Shown here piece by piece: positions 48,469-59,965 of a DNA stretch of 64,000 bases. The position numbers were made by a program, and so were the translations under genes. This stretch comes from Cryptomeria japonica (lineage: Eukaryota; Streptophyta; Pinopsida; Cupressales; Cupressaceae), in contig NC_081407.1 in NCBI RefSeq assembly GCF_030272615.1, forward strand, positions 316,724,456 to 316,788,455, given 5' to 3'. The notes beneath the pieces were generated by a model, which had not been told where the DNA came from, did not search any database, and was given only the letters and a program-made list of their open reading frames with translations. Every line of letters starts with the position of its first letter. Within the stretch, counting starts at the first letter, position 1.

Positions 48469-49437
48469 ATGATGAAGAAAGAGGGTCCTAAGTTCAACAA
48501 GGATAACTACAAGATCTGGAAAGATAGAATGATGATCTACATCAAATGTCTTGTTGCACAATATTGGAAGCAAGTTGAAACAACATATGTTGCTCCTACC
48601 ACTACTCCCTTGACACTAGATGAACTTAGAGAACGACAAGATAACATGAAAGCCCTAGAAGCTATTGTAAGTACTCTATCAGATTCAAAATATATTGATG
48701 TTCAAGGATTGGAAAGTACAGGCGAGGTTTGGGAAAAGTTAGAGACAATCTATGGAGGAGATAAGCATGTTCAAAGAGCGAAAGAGGAAAGTTCGATGAC
48801 ATGAGAATGCTTGAAGGAGAGAATATTAGACAATATGGTCAGAGAATCAAAGAAGTTGTTGGTGGCATAAAGAGTGCTAGAGGAAAAATAGAAGATGATA
48901 CAATAATAAGTAAAATGATCAGAACTCTTCAACCTCAGTATTCTATAAGAGTATCAGCAATCCAAGAACTTAGATCTATTTCAAAGGATAAGGTAACTGT
49001 TGATTCATTGATTGGTAAGATTACAACTTTTGAGTTAAATAGTTTTGACAATAGTGTGACAAAATCTACTGAATCTTCCTTTAAAGCTTTTGTTACCGGT
49101 TCATCTACTAGAAAAGGAAAAGATAATGTCAAAATCATGAGTGCAGGACAAGTCATGAAAGTAACTGGGGAAATGAAGACAATGAAGATCAAGTGATCGA
49201 ACTTGAGGCACTGTTAGCAAATAGATTTCCAAGAGGCGCCAGTAAGTATAAAGGAAAGCTATCTTTGAAGTGTTTCTCTTGTATTAAACTTGGTCATATT
49301 GCTACTAACTGCCCTAACATCGATAAGAAATAAAATTTTAGAAGATTCAAAGGAAAGGGAAAGAAACATTGTTATGTTGCAGTAGATGAAGGTGTGACCG
49401 ATGAGGAGTCAGAAGAAGGAGATGGCAATGAATAAAT
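48469..49437 (+). pseudogene. gag: Element C gag (copia type)
   Basis: Begins MMKKEGPKFNKDNYKIWKDR, the typical start of the plant copia gag (UBN2-type), with VWEKLETIYGGD; after a frameshift near 48,800 it continues with RMLEGENIRQYGQRIKEVV and ISKMIRTLQPQYSIRV. A second shift near 49,196 leads to the zinc knuckle CFSCIKLGHIATNC and an acidic end. A stop at 49,331 (TAA) and one at 49,433 (TAA) also break it. This gag is unrelated to the gag of A and B. Confidence 0.85.
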
Positions 49438-49438
49438 T

Positions 49439-51889
49439 GTGTTTGTAGTTGTGAAGGAGGAACTATCAGATGAAAAGGCACTAGTATCTTATATGAAGAA
49501 TAGTGATGAATGGATTATAGACAGTGGATGCTCACACCACATGACCGGAGAGAAAAGTAAGTTCATAACCCTTAATGAATTTGATGGAGGTGTTGTTAGA
49601 TTTGGAAATAACTCTCCTTGCATGGTGAAAGGTAAAGGTTCAATATCTCTAAATGGGAAGAGTAATGTTGATGATGTATTTTGGGCTGATGGTATTAAGC
49701 ACAATCTTTTAAGTGTTGGTTAGCTCAATGATAAAGGTTATTTGCTCAAATTTAAGAGTGGAGTCTGCAAAATTCTTGGAGGTAATAGTGAATTGATTGC
49801 TACCGGGAAGCAAACTAGAGGTAACTTATTCCATTTGAATAGTAATATTAATAATTGTCTGGTTGCAAGAATGGAAGATAGTTGGTTATAGCATAAAAGA
49901 TATTGTCATGTTAATTTTGATAATTTGGTTAAGATAAGCAAGTCAAGTGTTGTAAGAGGATTACCCCAACTTGTCAATCTGGATAGTGTGATATGCAAAG
50001 ATTGTCAAATAAGTAAGACGACCTCTATTTCTTTCAAGAGAAAGAATTGTATTTCTAAGAATGTTTTAGATTTGGTACATACTGATCTTTCTGGCCCTAT
50101 GAGAACAAAGAGTTATTACGGTGATAGGTATTTCATGATCTTCACCGATGACTATTCTAAAATGATGTGGGTGACATTTTTGAGAGAGAAATAAGAAGCA
50201 TTTAATAAATTTAAATCATTTAAAGCTCTGGTTGAGAAGGAAACTGGTAAGAACTTGAAGTGTTTAAGATCAGACCGAGGAGGTGAATTCCCATCTGATG
50301 AATTTGTTAAGAATTGTGATGAATAGGGTATAAAGAGATAGATGTCTGCTCTGAGGACACCACAACAGAATGATATAGCAGAAAGGATAAACTGGAAACA
50401 ATAGTTGAAGCTACGAGAACCATGTTATTGCAGGGTAATGTATCCAAAATGTTTTGGAGAGAAGTGGTTAGTACTGTTGTATACACTTTAAACCGGGTAC
50501 TGGTAAAAAGAGGTAACAATAAGACACTCTATGAGCTATGGTATGGAAAAACCCCTTGTGTAAGTTATTTCAAAAATTTCAAAAGTCAATGTTTTATTAA
50601 GAGAGATAACTACATTGATAAATTTGATGCAAAATCTGATCAAGGAATATTTTTTGGTTACTCTTCTAAGAGTAAGGCATATAAATGTTACAATAAGAGA
50701 ACTAAGAAAATTGTTGAAATTGCTAATGTAAAAGTTAATGATCTATCTGATAAATATGAAGGTACAAGCAGACTAGAACTTGAAAGGGGTGATAATGAGG
50801 AAAATTTTGTGATCATTGAACCGGAAGCAAAGAATAATGAAGAACCAAAAAATGCAGAATTGGATGCTCAACCGGTAAGCGATGACGGTGACAAAGAAGA
50901 TGAAGAACCCGATGAAGAAGATGCAGAACCAACACATGCAATACCTTGATATGTTAGATTGAATCATTCACAAGAGAAGATAATTGGTGATAAGAATGCA
51001 GGTGTGAAAACCATGAGAAAGATCTGAGAGAATTCATGTTTGATATCTATAATTGAACCCAAGATAGTTAAGGAAGCACTAAAGGATGATGATTGGGTGA
51101 ATGAAATGAATGAGAAATTAGATCAAATTGAGAAGAATCAGACATGGTCACTTGTTCCTAGACTGGAGGATAAGAATGTAATTGGAACAAAATAGGTCTT
51201 CAAGAATAAATTGTATGAAGAAGGAAGAATCGTAAGAAACAAGGCAAGGTTAGTCTACAAAGGGTATGCTCAAGAGGAAGGTGAGGATTATGGTGAAACA
51301 TTTGCACCTGTTGCTAGATTAGAAGGAGTAAGGATGTTGCTGGAATTTGTTGCATATAAGGGATTCAAATTCTACCAAATGGATGTCAAGCCAGCCTTTC
51401 TAAATGGGATTCTAGAAGAAGTATACATTGAACAACCAGATTGATTTTCCTTGACTGATGATAAGGAAATGGTGTGTAAATTGCATAAATCTTTGTATGG
51501 TCTTAAGCAGGCACCGAGGGCATGGTATGAGAGATTACATGCATATTTGATTAGGATTGGATTCCAACTTATCAGTGAGGACAATAACATTTATCTAAAA
51601 AACTGATGGAGACAAGATGCTGATAGCAGAAGTGTTTGTAGATGACATAATTTTTGGTGGAAATGATGATATGTGTATGGATTTCACTGATATAATGAAA
51701 AAGGAATCTGAAATATCTCTAATCGGTGAAATAATGTTCTTTATTGGCTTATAGGTCCAGCAATTGGATGGTGGTATCTTTATTTGTCAGACAAGTATAT
51801 CAAAGAGGTGTTGAAGACTTTCAGCATGGAAGACTGCAAACCGATAGGGACTGGCTGCAAGTTGTCAAAGGAAGATGATTCCCCCGTTA
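49439..51889 (+). pseudogene. pol: Element C pol: protease, integrase and RT up to insertion H
   Basis: Domains in order: protease with WIIDSGCSHHMTG (D-S-G active site); GAG-pre-integrase region with HKRYCHVNFDNLVKI and CKDCQ; integrase core with DLVHTDLSGPM, FTDDYSKMMWV and RSDRGGEF (the D-D and the TPQQN stretch are visible); then an acidic linker; RT with [50 protein letters not shown] and EVFVDDIIFGG. Frameshifts lie near 50,390, 50,950, 51,600 and 51,790. In-frame stops include TAG at 49,722, 49,889, 50,324 and 50,339, where Gln or Trp fits. Insertion H cuts the RT after SKEDDS. C is the only element here with a full copia domain set, so it represents the helper type. Confidence 0.9.
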
Positions 51890-53711
51890 TGTAAAGACAT
51901 CAATCTAGGATCTAACCCTAAACTACTCTTTATTCATAAATAAACTTAAAATTTCAATCTCTAAGCATATTTTATACAAGGTATAAGCAAACATCGAATA
52001 TATCATAATAATGCACATGAATAATACAATATCCAATACTAAGAAATTCTTATTTCCTACTTAGGCTTCCAAATTGCCTTAAGAATGTACAAGAAGATGC
52101 ATCCGTCGATCTTTAGTCTGAGTCGCTTCCTTTTGTCTTTTGAACGCAGACAAGAATAAGAATCAGGCACTTTTTCCGCCCAACCTTGAAGCTTACGCTT
52201 CCCCAGAATTCTTGATCAATCAAGAATACCCGACCTTGCACGAATTGGTTTAACCAAAGAATTTGAAAGAAAGAGGGAATCTGGTGCGTGCCTAGATAAT
52301 ATATGCATTTTCATTTTTCTTACTTCATTCTAAGAAACAAGCATTCACTATCATACTAGGATGTGGTAGAGAGTATAAATAAGGAATTTCCATCTTTTTC
52401 CACGGATAATTCAAACAATAACTCAGCCGAGTATATGCCATGCACAACAAAATAATAGTTGGAAAAAGCAACTATTCTCCCTAAAACATCCACATTCGGC
52501 ACCCATCCCGAAAGGTAAATTTTCTAACTCAAGCTTAACCCTAGCTTGATTCCCTCAAACACAAATTCTATTGAGAATACAATCTTTCTTTTAAAACAAA
52601 AATAGAGATATCATTTTTGCTTACTAATCATTACTTGTCTAATATATCTATCGAAGACAATCTTTCATATTTTGGAAAACGATAAACTTTTATAAGCAAT
52701 AATCTTAAAATCAATCTTTCGTCTAAAATAAAGTACATACAAAAGAAGGAGTTATACATGTATGAAATTAATCTCATATATAACCTAAAGTACGCAAACA
52801 CATTCTTAAAATAGAATTAGAACTAATTTTTTTTTTATACAAAATACGATATTAACAACATCTTTTCTCCAAATTCTTTTCTTCTATTCCACAATGGTTT
52901 ACAAAGCATTTAAAATAAGATAATAATAATTGCTACCCATTTGGACGAACATACCTATTATCTAAACTTCCATTTCTACACATTTTATACCAAATATAAC
53001 AAATAAAATAAAACATAAACAAAGGATTCTGACCTCTTGGAAACTTAGAGTGGATTGTAAGATTTTGACCTTGTCATTCTTCGTCAAATGATTCCACGCC
53101 TTGATCGTAAGTCTCTCTCTCTCTCCAACTATTCTTATCTCTATCCAACTATTCTTCTCCTCTATATCCAACTATTCTAACCTTCCCTTCAAGAAATTAT
53201 CGCTCTTCTAATCTCGTGTGAGAAAGAAATGCCCAATGTGTGTGTTTATATGTCTATTTATTCTAATCATTAGCTATGTTTGCTGCTATCCTTTGGGTCT
53301 TATTTACTGTTCCACTATTTCTATTGTCATGTGGTTGTAACTATAATCTCCACGCAGTTCTATGAATTAAATACCACCCTCATTTTGTGGCAAGCTCGAG
53401 TCTTTTATTGTTAAAAACCTCCAACCGTTTCAGTTGGAGCTTGATTGCTGCATCAGTCGAACATGGAATCTATCGACTTCTCAGCTTATCCACCGAAGAG
53501 TCACGTTGCATGCCAAGTCATGTTGCATGCCAAGTCACCCACAAAGGGGTCGTGGGAGTGTTTAAGTCTCCATCGTGCTTTGGCCTGCGTAATTGCTTTG
53601 ACAGCGACTACCGTGGGTGGAGGGAGTCTGCTAACAAACCGACCAAAGCGGCTCTTCCTTCGGCCTCAAACGGTCGACTACCTTAACCCGCCACCTTTTA
53701 CTATTAATATG

Positions 53712-53716
<5 letters not shown>

Positions 53717-53769
<53 letters not shown>
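53717..53769. repeat. (TA)n microsatellite in H
   Basis: About 53 bp of alternating A and T. Confidence 0.95.
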
Positions 53770-53771
<2 letters not shown>

Positions 53772-53941
53772 ACTTTTCATTAATATTAAACATTAAACTT
53801 TGTTTAATAAATTCTTTGATAAACCCCCCTTTTTTTTAACAAAATATATAAATCGGATTTTCATTACATAATTTAATTTCAAAAATACATATACAATATT
53901 TACATACATGTTTACAAGTACATAATCAAATTATTATTAGA

Positions 53942-53944
<3 letters not shown>

Positions 53945-53994
<50 letters not shown>
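53945..53994. repeat. (CA)n microsatellite in H
   Basis: About 50 bp of CA repeats followed by a short TATATA run. Confidence 0.95.
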
Positions 53995-54004
<10 letters not shown>

Positions 54005-54763
54005 ATGCGTATATATTTTTAATCTCAAATGATTACGTATGTATAGACAAAATTCTTGACGAAGTCAAATTTCACGATAATTGGATAATGATATATGTAT
54101 ATGATTGAATAATTTCTCATATATATATTATACTATTATTCAATTTACAAAGGTAAACACATAAGTACAATTTTCATACATTTATACATATCTAAAAAGA
54201 ACATTAAACCTAGGGTCAATATTCATTTTTTTGAATCATTTATACATTTTATCTCTTTTAATAATAAAGCATAATATTTCACAATTACTCACACAACTTA
54301 GATTTAATTCAAACACTACTCACATCATGCAATTAATGCACATGAATAAACATTTAAATCAATCTACTTCTCATTCCAAATTCATCATTTCAATTTGAAC
54401 AAACACTCAAATAAGGTCATTTAAATCATCCATATTTTCAAGATGCAAATTATAAATCCTAATGTGGTGTGTAAGAGATTCCCTTTTCCATCAAAGTCAT
54501 TTAGTTAAAAGCAATTCTACCTTATTCATGTTCTTGCCTTCGACCTCCTTCACCTCATCCTGCATTACTTGCACTCAAAAATTTATCAGTATTGACAAAC
54601 CCAAAAGAATATTAAATGTCGAATTTCATATCAATTGCAGGAGTAAAAAGCATATTATATTTCCTCATACTAGATTATGAATGATCTAATCTATTTTAAA
54701 TTTCAAAATCACATTACATCTTTAAATTGCACATTATTAAATAAAATGATTCGTGACACGTTA

Positions 54764-55449
54764 TTAGTGAAAAAGAGTATAGATCTATGATTGGGAAGCT
54801 ACACTGTGTTGTCCATAGTAGACCAAGCATTTCTCATGTTGTTGGATTAGTGGCTATATTTAAAAAAGAGCCTAACGAGAGTCACATGGTGGATGTGGAG
54901 AGAATTTTTTGGTATCTCAAAGGCACAGTAGACTATGGTTTATGGTATCCCTATAAAGGAGATTTTACTTTGGATATCTTTACTGATGCTGATTGGGCAG
55001 GTAATGTGGATGATCAAAAAAGCACAACTGGTGGAGATTTTCTACTTGGAGGAAGATTAGTGGCATGGATGAGAAAGAAACAAACTTGTGTTTCTCAATC
55101 TACAACTGAAGCAGAGTATGTAGTTGCATACATGAATTGCACGCGGACAATCTAGATGAGACATGTGCTAGAAGGATTCAAGATAGATATGTCTGAACCG
55201 GTGACTATCTATTGTGATAATACAAGTGCAATAAACATTTCTAAGAATCTTGTACTTCATTCCATAACCAAGCACATTGAATTGAAGTATCACTTCTTAA
55301 GGGAAAGAGTTCAAGAAAAAGAGGTGAAGATGGAATATGTGAAGAGTAAAGATCAGTTAGCTGATATCTTTACTAAGCCTTTACTGAAGGCTACCTTTGA
55401 GTTTCTTAGAGGTAAACTAGGGCTTAGACCCCTACACCGGAAGAAATAG
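54764..55449 (+). pseudogene. pol: Element C pol: RT end and RNase H after insertion H
   Basis: Continues the RT in frame: YRSMIGKLHCVVHSRPSISH, then VDYGLWYPYKGDFTLDIFTD, ADWAGNVDDQKSTTGG, SQSTTEAEYVVAYM, a TAG at 55,153 (Trp or Gln site), MRHVLEGFK, YCDNTSAINISKN, HIELKYHFLRERVQEKEV and LADIFTKPL, ending at TAG 55,447. The RNase H acidic residues (D in TDADW, E in TEAEY, D in YCDN) are present. Apart from one stop this part is intact, and better kept than the rest of C pol. Confidence 0.9.
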
Positions 55450-55864
55450 AATGATGGAGATCCATCAAGCGTGAGGTTTTCATGTTTATTTTTCACTAAG
55501 GATTGATGAAGGTGCAGGCTACTCCTTTGGGGCAGCAAGTATGATGTAAAGTTCTAATTTAATGCTCTATTATACTTTTTATGAGTTGAATAGCAAAGAT
55601 GATGGAAGAGGCAACAACAAAATTGAAGACAAGTGATGCATTTAAATCTTTGGCATTGTTGTCAAAGGGGGAGAAGAAAATAATAGAAATCAGATATGGA
55701 AGATATGGGAGAAGTTGAAGATCAGAAGATCAGATTGAGAGAAGCATTGGTTAAGGGGGAGATGACAAAAGGAGGAAAACAAGCAGATGATGTGATACTG
55801 GCAAGCAAGTTGCAGATGATGATATTACTCTGATTGTATATCTGATTGGTGTTGCCATTAATGC
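55450..55864 (+). other. Element C 3' untranslated region
   Basis: Non-coding. It contains TTTGGGGCAGCAAGTATGATG and TTGTCAAAGGGGGAGAAG, counterparts of segments in A and B. Confidence 0.5.
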
Positions 55865-55877
55865 CAAAGGGAGATAT
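55865..55877 (+). other. Element C polypurine tract
   Basis: CAAAGGGAGATAT directly before TGTTGG at 55,878; one G-block base shorter than in A and B. Confidence 0.8.
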
Positions 55878-57675
55878 TGTTGGCATTTGGCATAATTGAT
55901 GTAGATGAGGTGATGCAGTTGAAGATGGATGACTGCACCGATAAAGGATAGAAGTCTATTTGTGATGAAGAGATTGAGATTCTATGAATAGATGATATGA
56001 TCAGTTATTTGTGTTGTCATTGATGGCAACTGATATCAACAGATGTTCCTGATGTTCCCGATGTCTTGTTTTGTCATCTTAGTGATTTGGTTTATCGGAA
56101 GATAGGGTTTATCGGCAGGGAACTAAAGTCTATGAAATAGGACTTTAACCGGTAAAGAAGAGTTGTTTTGATTGGATCGGTCGATCGACGATGATTGGTG
56201 ATTTGTGGTTTGGATGGTGAACTTGTATCATGGAAAGGTGTAAATGACCGGAACCAGAACTTGTGGAGATTACCAGAAGAACTGTTTCAAATTTTTGATG
56301 AAATTGTGCTAAGGTTTTAGTAGGGTTTAAGGATCGGTGAAGAAATAATCAAACCGATAATGATTTCTATTATGATGGTGATCAACGACGAGTCTACATG
56401 AAGGTGGTAACACGACACAACCTGTGTGAAAGATTTAATTATTGTTTTGGCGTGATTCAAGGAAGAATTTCTATAGAATCAACAAAACGCTTAGTAGAGT
56501 GTTTTGAGGGTTTGACTTTGGTGTAGATCGGATTTCCATGATGGGTTACGATCAACCAACGATTGATATTGCATATTAATTTTTTGTAATGATCTATGAT
56601 GATCTCTTATGATTTCAATTGTAAATTCATGATGTAATTAGGGTTTTGTGGCCGACCTCGTTGAGATGGCTATTTAGGATAACACAGTTGTTTTTTATTG
56701 TGTCGGTGGTCTTAGAGAATGTGTTAAGTTGTCCAAGTGAAGTGTGAGATTTTCCTGAGAGTTAAAAAGTGTTTTGTATAACTGGATCTGATAAAGAAAC
56801 CAGAGAAGTGCAAGTAACAGATCATTTTCTTACTATTGTTCCCTAACAGTTGCAGCAGGTTAAATCCCTTAACAGCATAGGTCTTAACATGCCTTAAACA
56901 TTTAAGTCCCCTAACAGGGATTCTCTCAAAAGAGCATTAAATCCTCTCACAAGGTTGATCCTAATAGATCATCAAGCTCCTAATGGGGCTGCTAGGCAAA
57001 TCCCCTAACAGGGTGACTCCTAACAGGGTCTGCTCCTAACCGGGCGTATTGTAATCTCCTAACAAGGCTAAGCTTCTAACAGAGCGTACTTCAAAAGAGT
57101 ACAAATATTTGTGGGTTCCAACTTCCACCGTGGTTTTTCCTTATTTGGGTTTCCACGTCAAAAAATTATGGTGTTCATGTGTGGCATATTTTTCATGTGA
57201 TGTTCTTGTTTATGTTTCATTTCATGCATTATTTCTGAGACACCGGTTATGATTTTTTATCAGAATGTTTTTAAAGGTTACCAGTACTGATAAGGAGTTG
57301 TTTATGAAAGTATTTGATTTGATTGGTAAGTTTAATGAGTTGGTAAATGATCAAGTTTATATGGTTGCTTTGGTGGTGAAAGTATTGATAGTTGTGGTCA
57401 ATGATTTGATTAATATGTTAAGAAAATCTGATAAAGAGGTTATTAGATATGATTCAAGAAGTTGAGATATTTGTTAAATGGTTTCAGATAAGTTTGTTTT
57501 TGAGTTAAAGTTTCAATTTGTCTTAATACTGATTCACCCCCCCCCCTCTCAGTATTAGTCGGATCCTCATAGGATTAACCAAAGTTTTGATAGCAATTGT
57601 TAATCGTATGAGGATCCGGTTAACACTGATTCACCCCCCCCTCTCAGTATTAAATGGATCCTCATAGGATTAACA
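55878..57675 (+). mobile_element. Element C second LTR, with a duplicated and inverted end
   Basis: TGTTGGCATTTGGCATAATTG to CTCATAGGATTAACA. It matches the 5' LTR, but its last 45 bp occur twice (57,531-57,579 and 57,628-57,674), separated by an inverted copy of the LTR end. It is followed by a primer site, not by flanking DNA. Confidence 0.85.
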
Positions 57676-57679
57676 ATTG
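57594..57679. repeat. Inverted repeat at the LTR end and primer-site junction of C
   Basis: Left arm 57,594-57,628 starts CAATTGTTAATCGTATGAGG; right arm 57,645-57,679 ends GGATTAACAATTG. Arms are about 35 bp with a few mismatches, and the loop is 16 bp of C-rich LTR sequence. Confidence 0.85.
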
Positions 57680-57689
57680 GTATCAGAGC
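57678..57689 (+). other. Second primer-binding site in element C
   Basis: TGGTATCAGAGC, perfect, following the second LTR. Confidence 0.85.
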
Positions 57690-57749
57690 TTTGGTTCTCT
57701 GTGTGCAGAAATCCTAACCACTAGAGGAAAAGATTTAGAGGAATTCAAG

Positions 57750-57960
57750 ATGATGAAGAAAGAGGGTCTTAAGTTCAACGAGGATAACTACAAGATCTAG
57801 AAAGACAAAATGAAGATCTACATCAAAGGTCTTGGTGCACAATATTGGAAGCAAGTTGAAACAACATATGTTGCTCCTACTACTACTCCCTTGACACCAG
57901 ATGAACTCAGAGAACAACAAGATAACATGCAATCCCTAGAAGCTATTGTAAGTACTTTAT
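57750..57960 (+). pseudogene. gag: Second, truncated copy of element C gag
   Basis: MMKKEGLKFNEDNYKI, a TAG at the next Trp, then YIKGLGAQYWKQVETTYVAP and EAIVSTLS, after which similarity to gag stops at about 57,960. The following 35 bp up to the hairpin array match nothing else in the window. Confidence 0.85.
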
Positions 57961-58000
57961 CTTATTTCACACTTGCCCAATACTATCGGTATTGTGTGAC

Positions 58001-58483
58001 TTGAGGAAACTACATCTTCACATGTCGGGTTTCAAACCCTAACATGTGAGCTGTGGGAACGAGCATTGGCTGACTTGCATGTCGGGGTTCAAAACTCAAC
58101 ATGCAAGTTGAGGATATTACATCCACATGTCGAGTTTCAAATCCCGACATGTGAGTTGAGGTTTTTTTACATTAGCTAACTTACATGTCGGGCTTCAAAA
58201 CCCGACATGCAATTCCATGGAAAGACAATCCACATGTTGGGTTTTGAAACCTGACATGTAAGGAAAACAGAAAAATAAAGCAAATCTTATTTTGGGTTTT
58301 GAAACCCGTTATGAGATGTTTAGCAGAAAAGGGGAAGGTATACCTCACATTAACTGGAGGAAAACAAACAACGAAGCAACACTAAAAATAGACACAAACC
58401 CTAGCAAAACCTAGCAAAAACCTGACACAAAGAAAAACAAAACCTTACCTGCTAGCGGGGAATGCGTTGATGAAGTGGAGAAA
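58001..58483 (-). repeat. Hairpin-repeat array, right part (element D leader)
   Basis: Further palindromes at about 58,018, 58,074, 58,113, 58,178, 58,228 and 58,286 with arms like ACATGTCGGGTTT and AAACCCGACATGT. From 58,320 to 58,480 there is no hairpin; on the minus strand this part contains CCGCTAGCAGGTAAGG, which looks like a splice donor, but no acceptor can be assigned. Confidence 0.8.
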
Positions 58484-58501
58484 TCCAATGGTGAGTCGCC
58501 A
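58484..58501 (-). other. Possible primer-binding site of element D
   Basis: Minus strand TGGCGACTCACCATTGGA, similar to the TGGCGACTCCACTGGGGA site I recall from plant gypsy elements. On the plus strand it is followed by AAA and then TG, the right layout for an LTR boundary at 58,505. The tRNA is not identified. Confidence 0.4.
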
Positions 58502-58504
58502 AAA

Positions 58505-58862
58505 TGTGCAAGGAGGAGGAAGACAAGAGAAAGAGACGTCTCGACAGAAGAAGAAATAACTTAGAATGCTCAAATGACCAACTTAAAACTAATAAAAACA
58601 CAAACACGAGTTGCAATAAATGCAACTCGTGTTGATAGGTCGGACTTTAAAGTCTGACTTGTCAGTTAGGCCAACTAGCACATCAAACTTTAAAGTCTGA
58701 TGTGTTGACAATAACAAATTGACATGTCGGGTTTTAAAACTTGACCTGTCAGTAAAAAACAAAGAAAACTAAAACTAAAAAATGAGTAAACATAAAGACA
58801 AAAAACAAAAAGTGACTAATCGACAAGGTCGATTAGCCTTTCCCAGAGCTCGTGAGGTATGA
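58505..58862 (-). mobile_element. LTR-like right end of element D with three hairpins
   Basis: Plus strand starts TGTGCAAGGAGGAGG. Hairpins of the array family lie at about 58,634, 58,677 and 58,719, a perfect 13-bp hairpin (AACACGAGTTGCA, loop ATAAA) at 58,603-58,633, and CTAATCGAC/GTCGATTAG at 58,816-58,836. It does not match the left end at 22,782, so calling it an LTR is tentative. Confidence 0.35.
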
Positions 58863-59965
58863 AACAAATGAGTTTTGTAGGGTAACGAATATTCAATAGA
58901 TATCCAAGAGATATACCCGATCAAGAGAAAATGGATATATTCATTTACAACCTTACTAATGAAATGAGTTACCATCTTAAAATGAAATGTCCTCCTTCTT
59001 TTGCTAAAATGATTGAAAGTGGTCTAAAGATAGATGATGCAATGGTAAAGAAAGGAGAGTCAAAACTCTACAACAATTCCTACAACAATAATTACAACAA
59101 TAACAATGGTAATAATAACAATGACAAACCCAAATTTTGGTCAAAGAATAGGAATGTTACAAATGGAGGAAATGACGATAATAATGCTACCAAACAACAA
59201 CCGATATTCAACTTATCAAGTTAAGTACCAAATAACAACAATCAAGAAAACAGTAAATCCAAGTCTTTCTTCTCCAATCCTCGTAGGAAATTCACAAACA
59301 TTGGGGAACCATTGGAATCAGCTTTGAAGACTCTTCTTGTGAATAAATTAATTACCTTACTAGAAGCAAGAAATTATGAGCATCAAGTCAAACCAAATTG
59401 GTGGAATGACAATCATTTTTGCAACTATCATCAAAGCAAAGGACATAAAACCAATGATTGTCAAAGATTGAAGCACCTTATTCAAGATTTAATCGATAAT
59501 GGAACTATCACAGTGGATGGTCATAAAACAAATGAATTGCATCTAGCATTCAAAAATCCACTCCCAAATTATGAAAAAGGTGAACAATCCAACCCAAAAT
59601 ATGACAAGGGAAAAGCTAAGGTAAAATATACTTACACATATGATGATGTGGTAAATGTCATCATTCTCAAAGACAAAACACTTTCAGAACCAATCAACGT
59701 CATTACAAGAAGCAAAGAGAAGGTTACATTTTGGGGTATAACAAATGAATCAACATCCACTTCAAGACAATACAACTTACTGGAACAATTGCAAAAGATA
59801 CCCACTCAAATTTCAATTTTGGAGCTCCTAAAAATTTCACCTATGCATAAGGAAATATTGGAGAAAGCTCTAGCAGAAACAAAGGTTCTCAAAAGACCTG
59901 GATGTGGATCAATTCCAAAACATGGTGGGACACCTCATAGCCCCTCATTGCTTATCCTTTTCTGA
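58863..59965 (+). pseudogene. gag: G3: C-terminal half of the G2 gag
   Basis: Picks up where the left half stops. A frame with RIFNRYPRDIPDQEKM continues as DIFIYNLTNEMSYHLKM, then an Asn-rich low-complexity run (59,070-59,140). After a stop at 59,222 comes NWWNDNHFCNYHQSKGHKTN with the C-x2-H-x4-H-x4-C knuckle typical of Tat-lineage gypsy gag. It ends in ILELLKISPMHKEILEKAL, the conserved region before protease, and a frameshift near 59,900. Together with 21,930-22,781 it makes a gag of normal size for the family. Confidence 0.8.

Larger units (their letters stand above)
51890..54758 (-). mobile_element. Insertion H: 2.9-kb solo LTR with perfect target duplication
   Basis: Plus strand TGTAAAGACATCAATCTAGG to GATTCGTGACA. 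CGTTA is repeated exactly at 51,885-51,889 and 54,759-54,763, and the RT frame continues across. Termini TGTAA-GAC and GTGACA and the size resemble the LTRs of element L, so it may be a distant relative in the same orientation (minus). It holds no gene; its open frames are short. Confidence 0.85.
46693..57965 (+). mobile_element. Copia-like element C, autonomous type, with a partial second interior
   Basis: 5' LTR 46,693-48,394; primer site; gag; protease-integrase-RT-RNase H; polypurine tract; second LTR 55,878-57,675; then again a primer site and about 210 bp of gag. So it is LTR-interior-LTR-interior fragment. Solo LTR H splits the RT. The TTGAG before the left end also occurs at 58,001-58,005, a possible target duplication, but the sequence there is itself repetitive. 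Confidence 0.85.

Noticed and set aside
46688-58005. TTGAG as proven target duplication of element C
   Set aside because: TTGAG is part of the hairpin-array spacers and occurs there repeatedly, and the right end of C is truncated, so the match is not decisive.
46604-58086. An 89-bp flank duplication around element C, as for element B
   Set aside because: The two segments differ at about 12 positions and resemble neighbouring array units, so they are probably just repeat units.
58320-58500. A host gene first exon with splice donor CAG-GTAAGG on the minus strand
   Set aside because: No acceptor, no coding similarity and no open frame continuing; one donor-like string is expected by chance.
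46366-58752. CRISPR-like array of repeats and spacers
   Set aside because: The repeats are palindromes that diverge from each other, spacer lengths vary, and the setting is a plant transposon. No cas-like gene.
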